From: Ancylobacter sp. SL191
GTDB lineage: Bacteria; Pseudomonadota; Alphaproteobacteria; Rhizobiales; Xanthobacteraceae
DNA length: 64,000 nt
Assembly (NCBI RefSeq): GCF_026625645.1
Contig: NZ_CP113056.1
Location: 3,385,001 to 3,449,000 of the forward strand
Reading direction: 5' to 3'
Numbering within the stretch: the first letter of the stretch is position 1; every line of letters begins with the position of its first letter. Both the position numbers and the translations under genes were made by a program. Shown here in pieces: positions 41,689-48,731 of this stretch. The notes beneath the pieces are model-generated. The model did not search any database, was not told the DNA's origin, and saw nothing but the letters and a program-made list of their open reading frames with translations.

Positions 41689-41923
41689 ACAGCGCCTGAC
41701 AGTGGCGGCCAGCACGACCGGCCAGATCAGCGCCGGCATCGCCCTTCCCGCTCTGCCGGCCGAATGCCGGGAGAGGATGCCGCGCGTGGTGCCCAAGGCC
41801 GGGGAGAAATGGCGCTGGGTGCAGACGCGATGGGAGATCGTCGCCGACAACCGCGACGCCCTCACCGCCCGCTGCGCGGCATTCTACGACGACGTGGCCG
41901 CCGGCTTCGGGGGGCCGCGCTGA
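41606..41923 (+). CDS. Rz1-like outer-membrane lipoprotein spanin
   Basis: A protein of 105 residues starting within the Rz-like gene, +1 relative to it, with 83 bp of overlap. The signal region TAATMALVSMTVICAGC ends in a lipobox-like CAGC (Cys24). Cys rather than Leu at the -3 position is atypical. The mature part is a moderately Pro-containing periplasmic chain (SAGIALPALPAECRERMPRV). Nested or overlapping Rz/Rz1 pairs are established for lambda-like phages; this is the partner by position and architecture. It is longer than lambda Rz1. Confidence 0.72.
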   Translation: MTIWSRRTAATMALVSMTVICAGCATTEQRLTVAASTTGQISAGIALPALPAECRERMPRVVPKAGEKWRWVQTRWEIVADNRDALTARCAAFYDDVAAGFGGPR

Positions 41924-42315
41924 TGAGCGACCCGATCCTGCTGGAGATCATGGAGAAGCTTGGCGAGCTTCGGGCGGATGTGCGCAACCTGAAGGATGAT
42001 GCGGCTTTCGAGAGCGAGACCGGCGCCGCTTTCCGCCGCGAAGTGCGGGAGGAAATCGGGACGGTCAAAGCCGGCGTGGCGGATGTGAAGCACGCGATCC
42101 AGCCGGTGGCCGAGGCCGTCGAGCAGCACGCCGCCACGCTCGCCGCTCATGGCAAGGAGGTCGACGCCAACAAGCTGTTCCGCGACCGGATCGGCGCGGT
42201 GATCGCCGTCGGGGCGGCGGGCGTCAGCACCGTGTTCGGCGGCGTTTCCTACCTCGTGTGGACCTATTTCAACGAAATCTGGACATTCCTGCGTGGCCTC
42301 ATCTCTCGAAGCTGA
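41923..42315 (+). CDS. DUF1515-like protein with C-terminal membrane helix
   Basis: A protein of 130 residues. The coiled-coil N-terminus has EIMEKLGELRADVRNLKDDA and REVREEIGTVKAGVADVKHA. A helical middle (EQHAATLAAHGKEVDANKLF) is followed by a membrane segment (AVIAVGAAGVSTVFGGVSYL, 93-112) and a short end. Similar small proteins with an anti-sigma/holin-like layout are found next to phage lysis genes in Hyphomicrobiales and are filed under DUF1515. The role is not known; a second holin or lysis timing factor is possible. It overlaps the Rz1 stop by one base. Confidence 0.6.
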   Translation: MSDPILLEIMEKLGELRADVRNLKDDAAFESETGAAFRREVREEIGTVKAGVADVKHAIQPVAEAVEQHAATLAAHGKEVDANKLFRDRIGAVIAVGAAGVSTVFGGVSYLVWTYFNEIWTFLRGLISRS

Positions 42316-42508
42316 GCGCCCGGCCGACATCGTCCGCCTGCCGACGCTTGAGGATGGCGCGCGCGCCATCCTTCACCGCCCGACCGGGCTACTGATCGTC
42401 AGTCGCGGCGGGATATGCGCCTCGGGCTCGCTCGAGGACATGGCGCGGCTGGCGGCAGAGATCACAGCGGCGTGCTGGGAGGCGCGGCGGGTGCGTCAGG
42501 AAAACTGA
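42293..42508 (+). CDS. small unidentified phage protein
   Basis: A protein of 71 residues starting at a GTG inside the previous gene (23-bp overlap). ADIVRLPTLEDGARAILHRP, then TGLLIVSRGGICASGSLEDM and ARLAAEITAACWEARRVRQE. It is a compact soluble alpha/beta protein with no recognised family. It is the last rightward phage gene before a strong terminator. Confidence 0.5.
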   Translation: MASSLEAERPADIVRLPTLEDGARAILHRPTGLLIVSRGGICASGSLEDMARLAAEITAACWEARRVRQEN

Positions 42509-42601
42509 GATTCGCGCGACCGCGCGGATGGCAGCCGGGACCGATCCCGGCATCTGCGGTGCGCGCCCCGTCCGGGCGCGCTCGAATTGACCCCGAGACT
42601 T

Positions 42602-42637
42602 GCCCCGCTCTCCCCGCCGGGAGGGCGGGGCTTTTTT
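42602..42637 (+). terminator. strong rho-independent terminator at the end of the phage late operon
   Basis: GCCCCGC at 42602-42608 pairs with GCGGGGC at 42625-42631 and is followed by six T (42632-42637). Nested CTC/GAG pairs extend the stem, leaving a small GC loop. It follows the last rightward gene and lies 15 bp from the 3' end of the opposing minus-strand gene, so it can separate both. Confidence 0.8.
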
Positions 42638-42651
42638 GCGTTTGGGGGCAT

Positions 42652-42900
42652 CTAAACGATCTTTCCGACCGCGCACCCGCCCCCTGCGCTCCATGTGCCG
42701 ATGTCCTTACCGCCGCACGCGCTGCAGCGGAGCCTGGGGCAGAGATCCTTGCGGAGCGTGCTGTGCTCGCGGCCGAGCCGTTCGGCGAGCATCTGCAAAT
42801 CAAGCCGTGCCGCGTGCCTACAGGCCGGATTGTAGCACTGGGCCCAGAGATCGAAGCCGGCGTCGATCTCGGCACCTATTGTGGAGGCGTTGAAGGCCAT
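42652..42900 (-). CDS. small zinc-ribbon protein, likely leaderless
   Basis: A protein of 82 residues: EIDAGFDLWAQCYNPACRHA, ARLDLQMLAERLGREHSTLR and KDLCPRLRCSACGGKDIG. The four cysteines CYNPAC and CSAC (plus Cys74) suggest a zinc ribbon. A consensus -10 hexamer lies only six bases before the ATG, so translation is probably from a leaderless transcript. The type is frequent in alphaproteobacterial genomes and prophages; its role is unknown. It lies between the phage terminator and the tRNA, so it may be a phage moron expressed in the lysogen. Confidence 0.65.
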   Translation of the reverse strand: MAFNASTIGAEIDAGFDLWAQCYNPACRHAARLDLQMLAERLGREHSTLRKDLCPRLRCSACGGKDIGTWSAGGGCAVGKIV

Positions 42901-42906
42901 GGGGGG

Positions 42907-42912
42907 ATTATA
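42907..42912 (-). promoter_or_regulatory. consensus -10 box directly before the zinc-ribbon gene
   Basis: On the minus strand TATAAT lies at 42912-42907, with six C before the ATG at 42900. The usual transcription start would fall at the ATG itself. The -35 region is poor (TGTCGA about 17 bp upstream). Confidence 0.5.
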
Positions 42913-43057
42913 GCCGCGGGAGGTAGGACTTCGACATGAGCGGCCTCAGCCAGGACAGTCGGAATACGCGGAACACTTCGGGACTTTTTTCGGGAGTTTC
43001 GGCGCCGTTATGGGACATTTGTTGCCCAAAGGTTCCGTTTTTGCTACGGCCGGCGGC

Positions 43058-43072
43058 GCCCCCAGAGGGGGC
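43058..43072. terminator. short GC hairpin between prophage edge and tRNA
   Basis: GCCCCC at 43058-43063 and GGGGGC at 43067-43072 form a 6-bp stem with a 3-base loop, with ATTTAT on the right. It lies about 30 bp past the CCA end of the minus-strand tRNA and could end its transcription, though the minus strand lacks a T tract after it. The rest of 42,913-43,100 holds T-rich short repeats (ACTTTTTTCGGGAGTTT) but no gene I can support. Confidence 0.4.
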
Positions 43073-43100
43073 ATTTATCCTGAAATACCAAGCGGTTAAA

Positions 43101-43178
43101 TGGTCGGAGCGGCGGGATTCGAACCCACGACCCCTAGTCCCCCAGACTAGTGCGCTAACCGGACTGCGCTACGCTCCG
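43101..43178 (-). tRNA. tRNA-Pro (anticodon GGG), CCA encoded
   Basis: On the minus strand the gene runs from CGGAGCG (43178-43172) to CGCTCCG plus A plus CCA (43101). It has a D arm (GCGC...GCGC), an anticodon stem CTAGT/ACTAG with loop CTGGGGG (anticodon GGG), and a T loop GGTTCGAATC. All arms pair. The 3' end faces the prophage, the usual arrangement for integration into a tRNA with the 3' part rebuilt by the phage attachment core. The corresponding attL copy should be to the left of the window. Confidence 0.93.
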
Positions 43179-43200
43179 ACTGCCGCGAGGCGTCGCCTGT

Positions 43201-43785
43201 CTAGCCATTTGCGCCGCGCGACGCAAGCGCCCCCTTCCCGCCATCCCCGTCGCTTTGCCGGCCCCGCCCCAGCGTGGAGCCGCTGGCATTGGCAACCGCC
43301 TCGCTGGCCGCCTCCTCTTCCTCGAGGTCAGGCTCGGGACCGACGGTTTCCTCGGTGGAGGCGGAGAGGCGCTGGAACAGGCCGAGCGAGAGCAGCGTCC
43401 CGCAGGCCACCGCCACCAGCAGGGCGGGATAGACGACGTGGGAAGGGTCATCGCGCGCGGTCTCGAACACCAGCACCAACGCCTCCAGGAACAGAGCGAT
43501 GATGATGGTCGAGACGAATTTGGTCAGCCCCCGCCGGGCATCGGCCGCCGTGCGGCGCTCCCGGCCGGCGGGAACCTCCTCCTCGAAGAAATACTTGGCG
43601 ACATCGAACAGGGCGATGGCGACGATGAGATAGCCGACCGCGCCCAGCAGCGCGTCCGGCGTTGGCCCCTCGCCCGCGAGGAGACCGGCGATCACCTCAT
43701 AGGGCGCGTAGACCATAAGCCCGGCCGCGACCAGCATGATGGCGCAGGCGGCAAGGGCGAAGACGAGGCGGATGATGAGGCTCAT
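43201..43785 (-). CDS. conserved membrane protein, unknown function
   Basis: A protein of 194 residues with four predicted membrane helices (about 5-27, 43-65, 90-108 and 117-135). An acidic segment (DLEEEEAASEAVANA) and a Gly-rich tail follow. A cytoplasmic loop between helices 2 and 3 carries FFEEEVPAGRERRTAADARR. I recognise no functional motif. It is the first chromosomal gene beyond the tRNA and is transcribed towards it. Similar proteins are scattered in Hyphomicrobiales. Confidence 0.7.
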   Translation of the reverse strand: MSLIIRLVFALAACAIMLVAAGLMVYAPYEVIAGLLAGEGPTPDALLGAVGYLIVAIALFDVAKYFFEEEVPAGRERRTAADARRGLTKFVSTIIIALFLEALVLVFETARDDPSHVVYPALLVAVACGTLLSLGLFQRLSASTEETVGPEPDLEEEEAASEAVANASGSTLGRGRQSDGDGGKGALASRGANG

Positions 43786-43915
43786 GGCGGGACCACCGGT
43801 GGAGACCGGCGGTAACTAGATCGGTCGCGCGTGCCGGCAAGGGGTAACCGGCCACGAACACCACGCTGAGCGGCGCGGCGCCACGCGCGGTATACTCATC
43901 CCCGGAGGCCCGCCC

Positions 43916-44602
43916 ATGAATCACGCCACTCCCCATCGCCACGCTCCCCATCACGCCGCGCCGCCGCAAGGTCCGAGCACCGACGCGCCGTTGATGCTCC
44001 CGCCCGCCACGGAGACGCTGGCGCTGATGCAGCGCCGCCGCTCGGCGCCGTTGCGCGGCCTCGTCGAGCCCGGCCCGACGCCGGAGGAACTGCGCCACAT
44101 GCTCAGCCTCGCCGCCCGCGTGCCGGATCACGGACGGCTGGTGCCGTGGCGCTTCATCGTGATTGCGGGAGAGGCCCGCGCGCAGCTCGGCGCGCGCCTC
44201 GATGCGCTCTATGCCGCGCAGAACCCGGAGCTGCCGCCCGCCAAGGCGGATATGTGGACGCTGTATCTGGGGCGCGCGCCGGTGACGGTCGTGCTCATCG
44301 CCCGCCCGGACCCGGCGGCCAAGGTGCCGGAGTGGAATCAGGTGCTCTCGGTCGGTGCCGCCGGCATGGCGCTGACGCTGGCGGCGAGCGCGCTGGGCTT
44401 TGCCACGCAATGGCTGCTGAAATGGCCGGGCCGCGACCCGCAGGCGGCGGCGCTGGTGGGGGCGACGCCCGGCGAGCGCATCGCCGGTTTCATCCATATC
44501 GGCCGGCCCGTCGCTATCGCCGAGGACCGGCCGCGACCGGCCCTCGACGATGTGGTCGTTGCGTGGACCGATCAGTCCTCGATGTCGAAGGACACGCCCT
44601 GA
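43916..44602 (+). CDS. nitroreductase family NAD(P)H-dependent flavoprotein (YdjA-like)
   Basis: A protein of 228 residues. The His-rich N-terminal 30 residues (MNHATPHRHAPHHAAPP) precede a single-domain nitroreductase: MQRRRSAPLRGL at the FMN phosphate site, ARVPDHGRLVPWRFIVI, and LGFATQWLLKWPG with FIHIGRP near the end. This pattern matches the small YdjA subgroup, which binds FMN and uses NAD(P)H with an unknown natural substrate. The first ATG at 43916 follows GGAGG. The 3' end overlaps the opposing aldehyde dehydrogenase gene by 31 bp. Confidence 0.85.
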   Translation: MNHATPHRHAPHHAAPPQGPSTDAPLMLPPATETLALMQRRRSAPLRGLVEPGPTPEELRHMLSLAARVPDHGRLVPWRFIVIAGEARAQLGARLDALYAAQNPELPPAKADMWTLYLGRAPVTVVLIARPDPAAKVPEWNQVLSVGAAGMALTLAASALGFATQWLLKWPGRDPQAAALVGATPGERIAGFIHIGRPVAIAEDRPRPALDDVVVAWTDQSSMSKDTP

Positions 44603-46122
44603 GCCAGCGGCAGCTGGCGGGAATAGTTGATGGTGTTGGTCGCCCGCCGCATATAGGCCTTCCAGGCGTCCGAACCCGCCTCGCGCCCGCCGCCGGTCTC
44701 CTTCTCGCCACCGAAGGCGCCGCCGATCTCGGCGCCCGAGGGGCCGATATTCACATTGGCGATGCCGCAATCCGAGCCTTCCGCCGACAGGAAGGTCTCG
44801 GCCTCGCGCAGGTCATTGGTGAAGATCGAGGAGGAAAGGCCCTGCGGCACGCCGTTCTGCAGCTTGATGGCTTCCGGCAGGCCGGAGCAGCGCAGCACAT
44901 AGAGGATCGGCGCGAAGGTCTCGTGCCGGACAATCTCGACCTGCTCGTCGATCTCCACCAGCGCCGGGCGGACATAATAGCCGTCCGCCGCGCCAGCGAC
45001 GGTGACCCGGTCACCACCATGCACGGTGGCGCCGGCGGCACGGGCGGCCTCCAATGCCTTCTGCATATTGTCGAAGCCGTCCTTGTCGATCAGCGGGCCG
45101 ATCAGCGTCGCCGCCTCGCGGGGGTCGCCGATGCTGACCGAGGCATAAGCCTTGGCAAGGCGCGGCACGAGCTGGTCATAGACGCTCTCATGCACGATGA
45201 GCCGGCGCAGCGAGGTGCAGCGCTGGCCCGCCGTGCCCATGGCGGCGAAAGCGATACCGCGCAACGCGAGATCGAGATCGGCCGAGGGGCAGACGATGGC
45301 GGCATTGTTGCCGCCGAGCTCGAGGATGGAACGCCCGAAGCGCCGCGCCACGCGCTCGCCGACGATGCGGCCCATGCGGGTGGAGCCGGTGGCGGAGACG
45401 ACTGGCACGCGCGGATCATCGGTCAGCGCCGCACCAACCTCGGCACCGCCGATGAGAAGCTGCGACAGGCCCTTGGGCGCGGTGCCGAAGGCAGCGGCCG
45501 CGCGCTCGAACAGCGCCTGCACGGCGAGCGCGGTCAGCGGGGTCTTTTCCGAAGGCTTCCACAGCAGGCTGTCGCCGCAGACCAGCGCCAGCGCCGCGTT
45601 CCACGACCAGACCGCGACGGGGAAGTTGAAGGCGGTGATGATCGCCACCGGCCCGACCGGGTGCCAGGTTTCCATCATGCGATGGCCCGGCCGCTCGGAG
45701 GCGATGGTGAGGCCGTAAAGCTGGCGGGAGAGGCCGACCGCGAAATCGCAGATGTCGATCATCTCCTGTACCTCGCCAAGGCCCTCGGAGAGGATCTTGC
45801 CGGCTTCCAGCGTCACCAGACGGCCGAGCTCGGCCTTGTGGGCGCGCAGTTCCTCGCCGAGCAGGCGGACCAGCTCGCCGCGGCGCGGGGCCGGCACGGT
45901 ACGCCAGGCCTCATAGGCCTCGACCGAGCGGGTCACGGCGTCGGCGACATGGGCCGGGCTCGCCTCGGCAACCTGCGCGACGACCTCGCCGGTGATCGGC
46001 GAGCGGCTGGCGCGGGCGCCGCCCTTCCAGCTTTGCTCAGGCACGCCGAGCGCGCTCATCAGCGCCGCGACTTCCTCGGCCACGCTTTTGTGGGTTCCGC
46101 CTGCTGCGCTGTTGCTCGCCAT
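44572..46122 (-). CDS. amaB: alpha-aminoadipic semialdehyde dehydrogenase (ALDH7/AmaB-like)
   Basis: A protein of 516 residues of the ALDH7 group. Catalytic residues are Glu268 (LELGGNN) and Cys302 (GTAGQRCTSLRR). NAFNFP-type AFNFPVAVWSWN (164-175) lies in the cofactor site, and ATGSTRMGR at 244-252 is the NAD-contacting motif. These enzymes oxidise aminoadipic semialdehyde (or its cyclic form) to aminoadipate in lysine catabolism. ATG 46122 follows AAGGGAG; the open frame continues to 46254 without a better start. It overlaps the nitroreductase 3' end convergently. Other ALDH7 substrates (betaine aldehyde-like) cannot be excluded. Confidence 0.82.
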   Translation of the reverse strand: MASNSAAGGTHKSVAEEVAALMSALGVPEQSWKGGARASRSPITGEVVAQVAEASPAHVADAVTRSVEAYEAWRTVPAPRRGELVRLLGEELRAHKAELGRLVTLEAGKILSEGLGEVQEMIDICDFAVGLSRQLYGLTIASERPGHRMMETWHPVGPVAIITAFNFPVAVWSWNAALALVCGDSLLWKPSEKTPLTALAVQALFERAAAAFGTAPKGLSQLLIGGAEVGAALTDDPRVPVVSATGSTRMGRIVGERVARRFGRSILELGGNNAAIVCPSADLDLALRGIAFAAMGTAGQRCTSLRRLIVHESVYDQLVPRLAKAYASVSIGDPREAATLIGPLIDKDGFDNMQKALEAARAAGATVHGGDRVTVAGAADGYYVRPALVEIDEQVEIVRHETFAPILYVLRCSGLPEAIKLQNGVPQGLSSSIFTNDLREAETFLSAEGSDCGIANVNIGPSGAEIGGAFGGEKETGGGREAGSDAWKAYMRRATNTINYSRQLPLAQGVSFDIED

Positions 46123-46520
46123 CCCATCCACTCCCTTGCCGGCCCGCGCCGGATGATCCGCTGGCGGGCTGAATAGCATCCCGCGGGCCGACAAATCCAT
46201 TGCGGCTTTCCGCTGAGATCGGCCGACCCTATGCCGGCTCAAGTCCATTCGCATGGCCGGGCGCGCGCTGATAGCGCAACCCCTGCCCGCGTGGCATTAA
46301 CTTTGTTGCGGATGCGTATAAGCTGTGCGCGCAAGACAATATCGTACCATTTTGCTTGCAGATGAGATGAGACTCATCCATTCTGAACATATGCGCTGTT
46401 CTATGCTGTAGGCTGACGCGTAGCTTGCCGCGCCCGTTTGCGGCCATCAAATCGTGATCACCTCGCCACAATTTCTTTCCACTTGGTTGCGCTCGATGCA
46501 ACGGGAGAAGGAACGAGGTA
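46123..46520. other. 398-bp intergenic control region between amaB and the RlpA gene
   Basis: No gene is supported here. It is less GC-rich than its surroundings. GATGAGACTCATC at 46366-46378 is a perfect 13-bp palindrome with a central A; it includes a GACTC (a GANTC methylation-type site). A TATAAG hexamer lies at about 46317. It presumably holds divergent promoters for the two flanking genes. Confidence 0.55.
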
Positions 46521-46904
46521 TTGACGGCTTGGGGAATGGGACGGGTTGCCATCGCGGCATGCGCGATGGGGATCATCTTCACCGCCAGCGGCAAACCTGC
46601 GCTAGCTGAACAACCAAAGACCATCGCGACGACCGGAATGGCGTCCTATTACGGCTATGGTGGCCGGACGGCGAATGGGGAACGGCACAGCGCCGCCGCC
46701 ATGACCGCCGCTCACCGGTCCCTGCCCTTCGGCACGAAGGTGCGGGTGACCAACACCGCGAATGGCCGCTCCGTGGTCCTTCGCATCAATGATCGCGGCC
46801 CCTTCATTCGCGGCCGCATCATCGACGTCTCGACCGCTGCCGCCGACAATCTGGGATTCCGCAAGCGCGGCGTCGCCAAGGTGCAGATCGCGGTCGTCGA
46901 CTGA
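46521..46904 (+). CDS. RlpA-like double-psi beta-barrel protein (septal ring lytic transglycosylase family)
   Basis: A protein of 127 residues with a signal peptide (GRVAIAACAMGIIFTASGKP then ALA). The RlpA core is clear: GMASYYGYGGRTANGE, MTAAHRSLPFGTKVRVTN, GRSVVLRINDRGPF and GRIIDVSTAAADNLG. The family cleaves naked glycan strands at the septum; this short form lacks the SPOR domain and the lipobox. TTG 46521 is taken because AAGGA lies eight bases upstream; ATG 46536 (five codons later) is the alternative but has a poorly placed ribosome site. Confidence 0.82.
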   Translation: MTAWGMGRVAIAACAMGIIFTASGKPALAEQPKTIATTGMASYYGYGGRTANGERHSAAAMTAAHRSLPFGTKVRVTNTANGRSVVLRINDRGPFIRGRIIDVSTAAADNLGFRKRGVAKVQIAVVD

Positions 46905-46967
46905 GAGCCGATCGAGCCAGGGCCCTGCCCCGCTCGTCACTGTCTGAACCACCACGCCCGAGCGCTG

Positions 46968-46993
46968 CGCCCGGATCCCTTGGGATCCGGGCG
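46968..46993. terminator. 12-bp perfect inverted repeat between convergent genes
   Basis: CGCCCGGATCCC at 46968-46979 and GGGATCCGGGCG at 46982-46993 pair perfectly across TT. It lies between the RlpA-like gene and the convergent merR-type gene, so a bidirectional terminator is likely although neither side has a T tract. Confidence 0.55.
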
Positions 46994-47072
46994 GCGGCTC
47001 GCCGGTGTTCAGAGAAATTCGCCGATTCCGCCTCGTGGCGCTGTGCGGATGGGTACTAGCGTCAGCGCGCCT

Positions 47073-48323
47073 TCAGTTGCGCGCGGCGTCGAGGATGCGA
47101 CGGCATTCCTGCAATTCGTAGAGCGCCGCCTGAAGGCGCTGCACGTCGTCGCGCGTGAGCGACGGCGCGGGCTCGGCGGCGCGCTCGACCACCCGTTCCA
47201 CCATACGCGGCGGCGGGGTGTCCTCGACCGGACGGGGCGCGGGCGCCATTGCGGGAGGCGCGACCGGCGTTGCTACCGGCATGGGCCGGGTGGGCTGCCG
47301 CGCGAGGATATGGGGCGGGCGCGGCTCCGGCGGCGCGGCGAACGGCATGGCCTCGTCAGCGTCCGGCTCAGGCGCCACGGGGCGGAACGGGAAGCTGGCG
47401 CGCGGCTCCACCGGGCGCATCAGCGGCTCGGTCCGGCGCGGCGCGAAATCGGCAGGGGCCGAGTCGAGCGGGCCGACATAGCGGGCGGTGACATCCGGCT
47501 CCGGTCGCACCGGCTCGCCGCCGCGCGGCGGGCGGGTCTGCGGCGCGAGATCGGGCAGCAGCGGCAGTTCGAGGAAGTCCGGCTCGTTCTCCGGCCGACG
47601 GCGCCCGCCGCGCCGACCGGCCGGCGGCTCGTCGAACAGTGCGGGATCACGCAGCACCGGCTCACGCGGGCCCGGCTCGCGGGGGCCGGCGTCACGGAAA
47701 TCGCTGTCGCGCAGATTGGGCTCGCGCAAAGAAGGCTCGCGAAAGCTGGGCTCGCGCAGCTCCGGCTCGCGCGGCGCGGGCTCCGGCGGGGGTCCGTCGC
47801 GCCCGGTATCGCGCGCGCTCTCGCGCTGGCGGGAGGGCAGAAGGTTGAGCAGGCCGCTCAGCGCCCCGCCGCGCGGGGCAGGCTCGGCCTCGCGGCCTGG
47901 CTCGCGGTCGCGTCCGGGATGGCCGGCATCGACCGCCTCGCGGGCGCCCTGCCGGCGCTCCAGATCCTCGAATTCCGCGACCTCCAGCGCCTCCTCCTCG
48001 GCGTCGCGCCAGATCGCCTGCACATAGCGCGGGCCCTCTTCCTTGAGGATGCGCTGCACGCCGCGGATCGTGTAGCCCTCGGAATAGAGCAGATGCCGGA
48101 TGCCGCGCAGAAGCTCGATATCATCCGGGCGGTAATAGCGCCGGCCGCCGCCGCGCTTCAGCGGGCGGATCTGCGGAAAGCGCGTCTCCCAGAAACGCAG
48201 CACATGCTGGGGCAGGTCGAGATCATCCGCGACCTCGCTGATCGTGCGGAAGGCGTCGGGCCCCTTCTCCACGCTCGCCGGCTCCTTTTCCTGTGCCGTC
48301 AGCCCCCGCGGCGGGGAACTCAC
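47073..48323 (-). CDS. MerR-family regulator with long repeat-bearing C-terminal extension
   Basis: A protein of 416 residues, much longer than a typical MerR. Residues 25-100 are the winged [23 protein letters not shown] then [20 protein letters not shown], with a second helix pair [12 protein letters not shown]. The tail is Pro/Arg/Glu-rich and includes a degenerate array of REPxL/REPxF units (about residues 186-228), then a coiled-coil end ([17 protein letters not shown]). The ATG overlaps the ihfA stop by four bases, an arrangement conserved next to ihfA/fabH/plsX in Hyphomicrobiales. The ligand and target are unknown; no metal-binding Cys set is visible. Confidence 0.8.
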   Translation of the reverse strand: MSSPPRGLTAQEKEPASVEKGPDAFRTISEVADDLDLPQHVLRFWETRFPQIRPLKRGGGRRYYRPDDIELLRGIRHLLYSEGYTIRGVQRILKEEGPRYVQAIWRDAEEEALEVAEFEDLERRQGAREAVDAGHPGRDREPGREAEPAPRGGALSGLLNLLPSRQRESARDTGRDGPPPEPAPREPELREPSFREPSLREPNLRDSDFRDAGPREPGPREPVLRDPALFDEPPAGRRGGRRRPENEPDFLELPLLPDLAPQTRPPRGGEPVRPEPDVTARYVGPLDSAPADFAPRRTEPLMRPVEPRASFPFRPVAPEPDADEAMPFAAPPEPRPPHILARQPTRPMPVATPVAPPAMAPAPRPVEDTPPPRMVERVVERAAEPAPSLTRDDVQRLQAALYELQECRRILDAARN

Positions 48324-48625
48324 GATTCGGGCGTCTCAGCGTTGATCTGCTGCTTCAGAATGTTGGACGGCTTGAACACCATGACGCGGCGGGGGGCGAT
48401 CGGCACCTCCTCGCCGGTCTTCGGGTTGCGGCCGACGCGCTCGCCCTTCTGGCGCACCACGAAGGAGCCGAAGGAGGACAGTTTCACCGTCTCGCCGCGC
48501 GCGACGCAGTCGGCGATCTCGGTCAGCACTGTCTCCACCAGCGCGGCCGATTCGGTGCGCGACAGTCCGACGCGCTGGTACACAGCCTCGCACAGATCCG
48601 CGCGCGTAATGGTTCGCCCCGCCAT
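48320..48625 (-). CDS. ihfA: integration host factor subunit alpha
   Basis: A protein of 101 residues: [60 protein letters not shown], and [20 protein letters not shown] with the basic arm around the intercalating Pro. IHF bends DNA by about 160 degrees and supports phage integration and recombination as well as transcription. ATG 48625 is chosen over upstream ATGs (48649, 48661) because GAGGA precedes it and family members begin MAG-T. It lies 106 bp downstream of fabH and overlaps merR by ATGA. Confidence 0.93.
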   Translation of the reverse strand: MAGRTITRADLCEAVYQRVGLSRTESAALVETVLTEIADCVARGETVKLSSFGSFVVRQKGERVGRNPKTGEEVPIAPRRVMVFKPSNILKQQINAETPES

Positions 48626-48666
48626 GGCCCGCTTCCTCTCGTCGCCCATATCATCAACCATTACCA

Positions 48667-48695
48667 GCCTAGGCGGCGAGACCCTTGACGGTCAA
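48667..48695 (-). promoter_or_regulatory. putative ihfA promoter
   Basis: On the minus strand TTGACC (48695-48690) and CTAGGC (48672-48667) are separated by 17 bp, 41 bp before the ihfA ATG. The -35 overlaps the palindrome TTGACGGTCAA (48685-48695), a possible operator. The -10 is weak for sigma70 consensus, but such boxes are common in alphaproteobacteria. Confidence 0.4.
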
Positions 48696-48731
48696 CGGTT
48701 CCGCGCAATCTGGCACTTCACTACCGCTGTT

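Larger units (their letters stand above)
1..43103. mobile_element. temperate prophage, lambda-type head and Mu-type contractile tail, left end outside window
   Basis: A continuous phage gene set in functional order: repressor, early regulators, methyltransferases, primase/helicase, terminase, head, contractile tail, baseplate, fibres and lysis. No structural module is obviously broken. The right limit is placed at the CCA end of the tRNA-Pro gene, whose 3' end faces the phage as expected for integration into a tRNA. Neither an integrase nor a transposase is present, so attL and the integrase are inferred to lie left of base 1. The exact right boundary could instead lie anywhere from about 42,640 to 43,110. 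Confidence 0.9.

Noticed and set aside
1..43103. CRISPR array or Mu-type transposition genes in the prophage
   Set aside because: No regularly spaced 24-40 bp repeats were seen, and there is no MuA/MuB-like gene; only the tail is Mu-like.
42936..43502. Plus-strand frame running through the tRNA region
   Set aside because: The stretch SERRDSNPRPLVPQTSALTG is the familiar false translation of an antisense tRNA.
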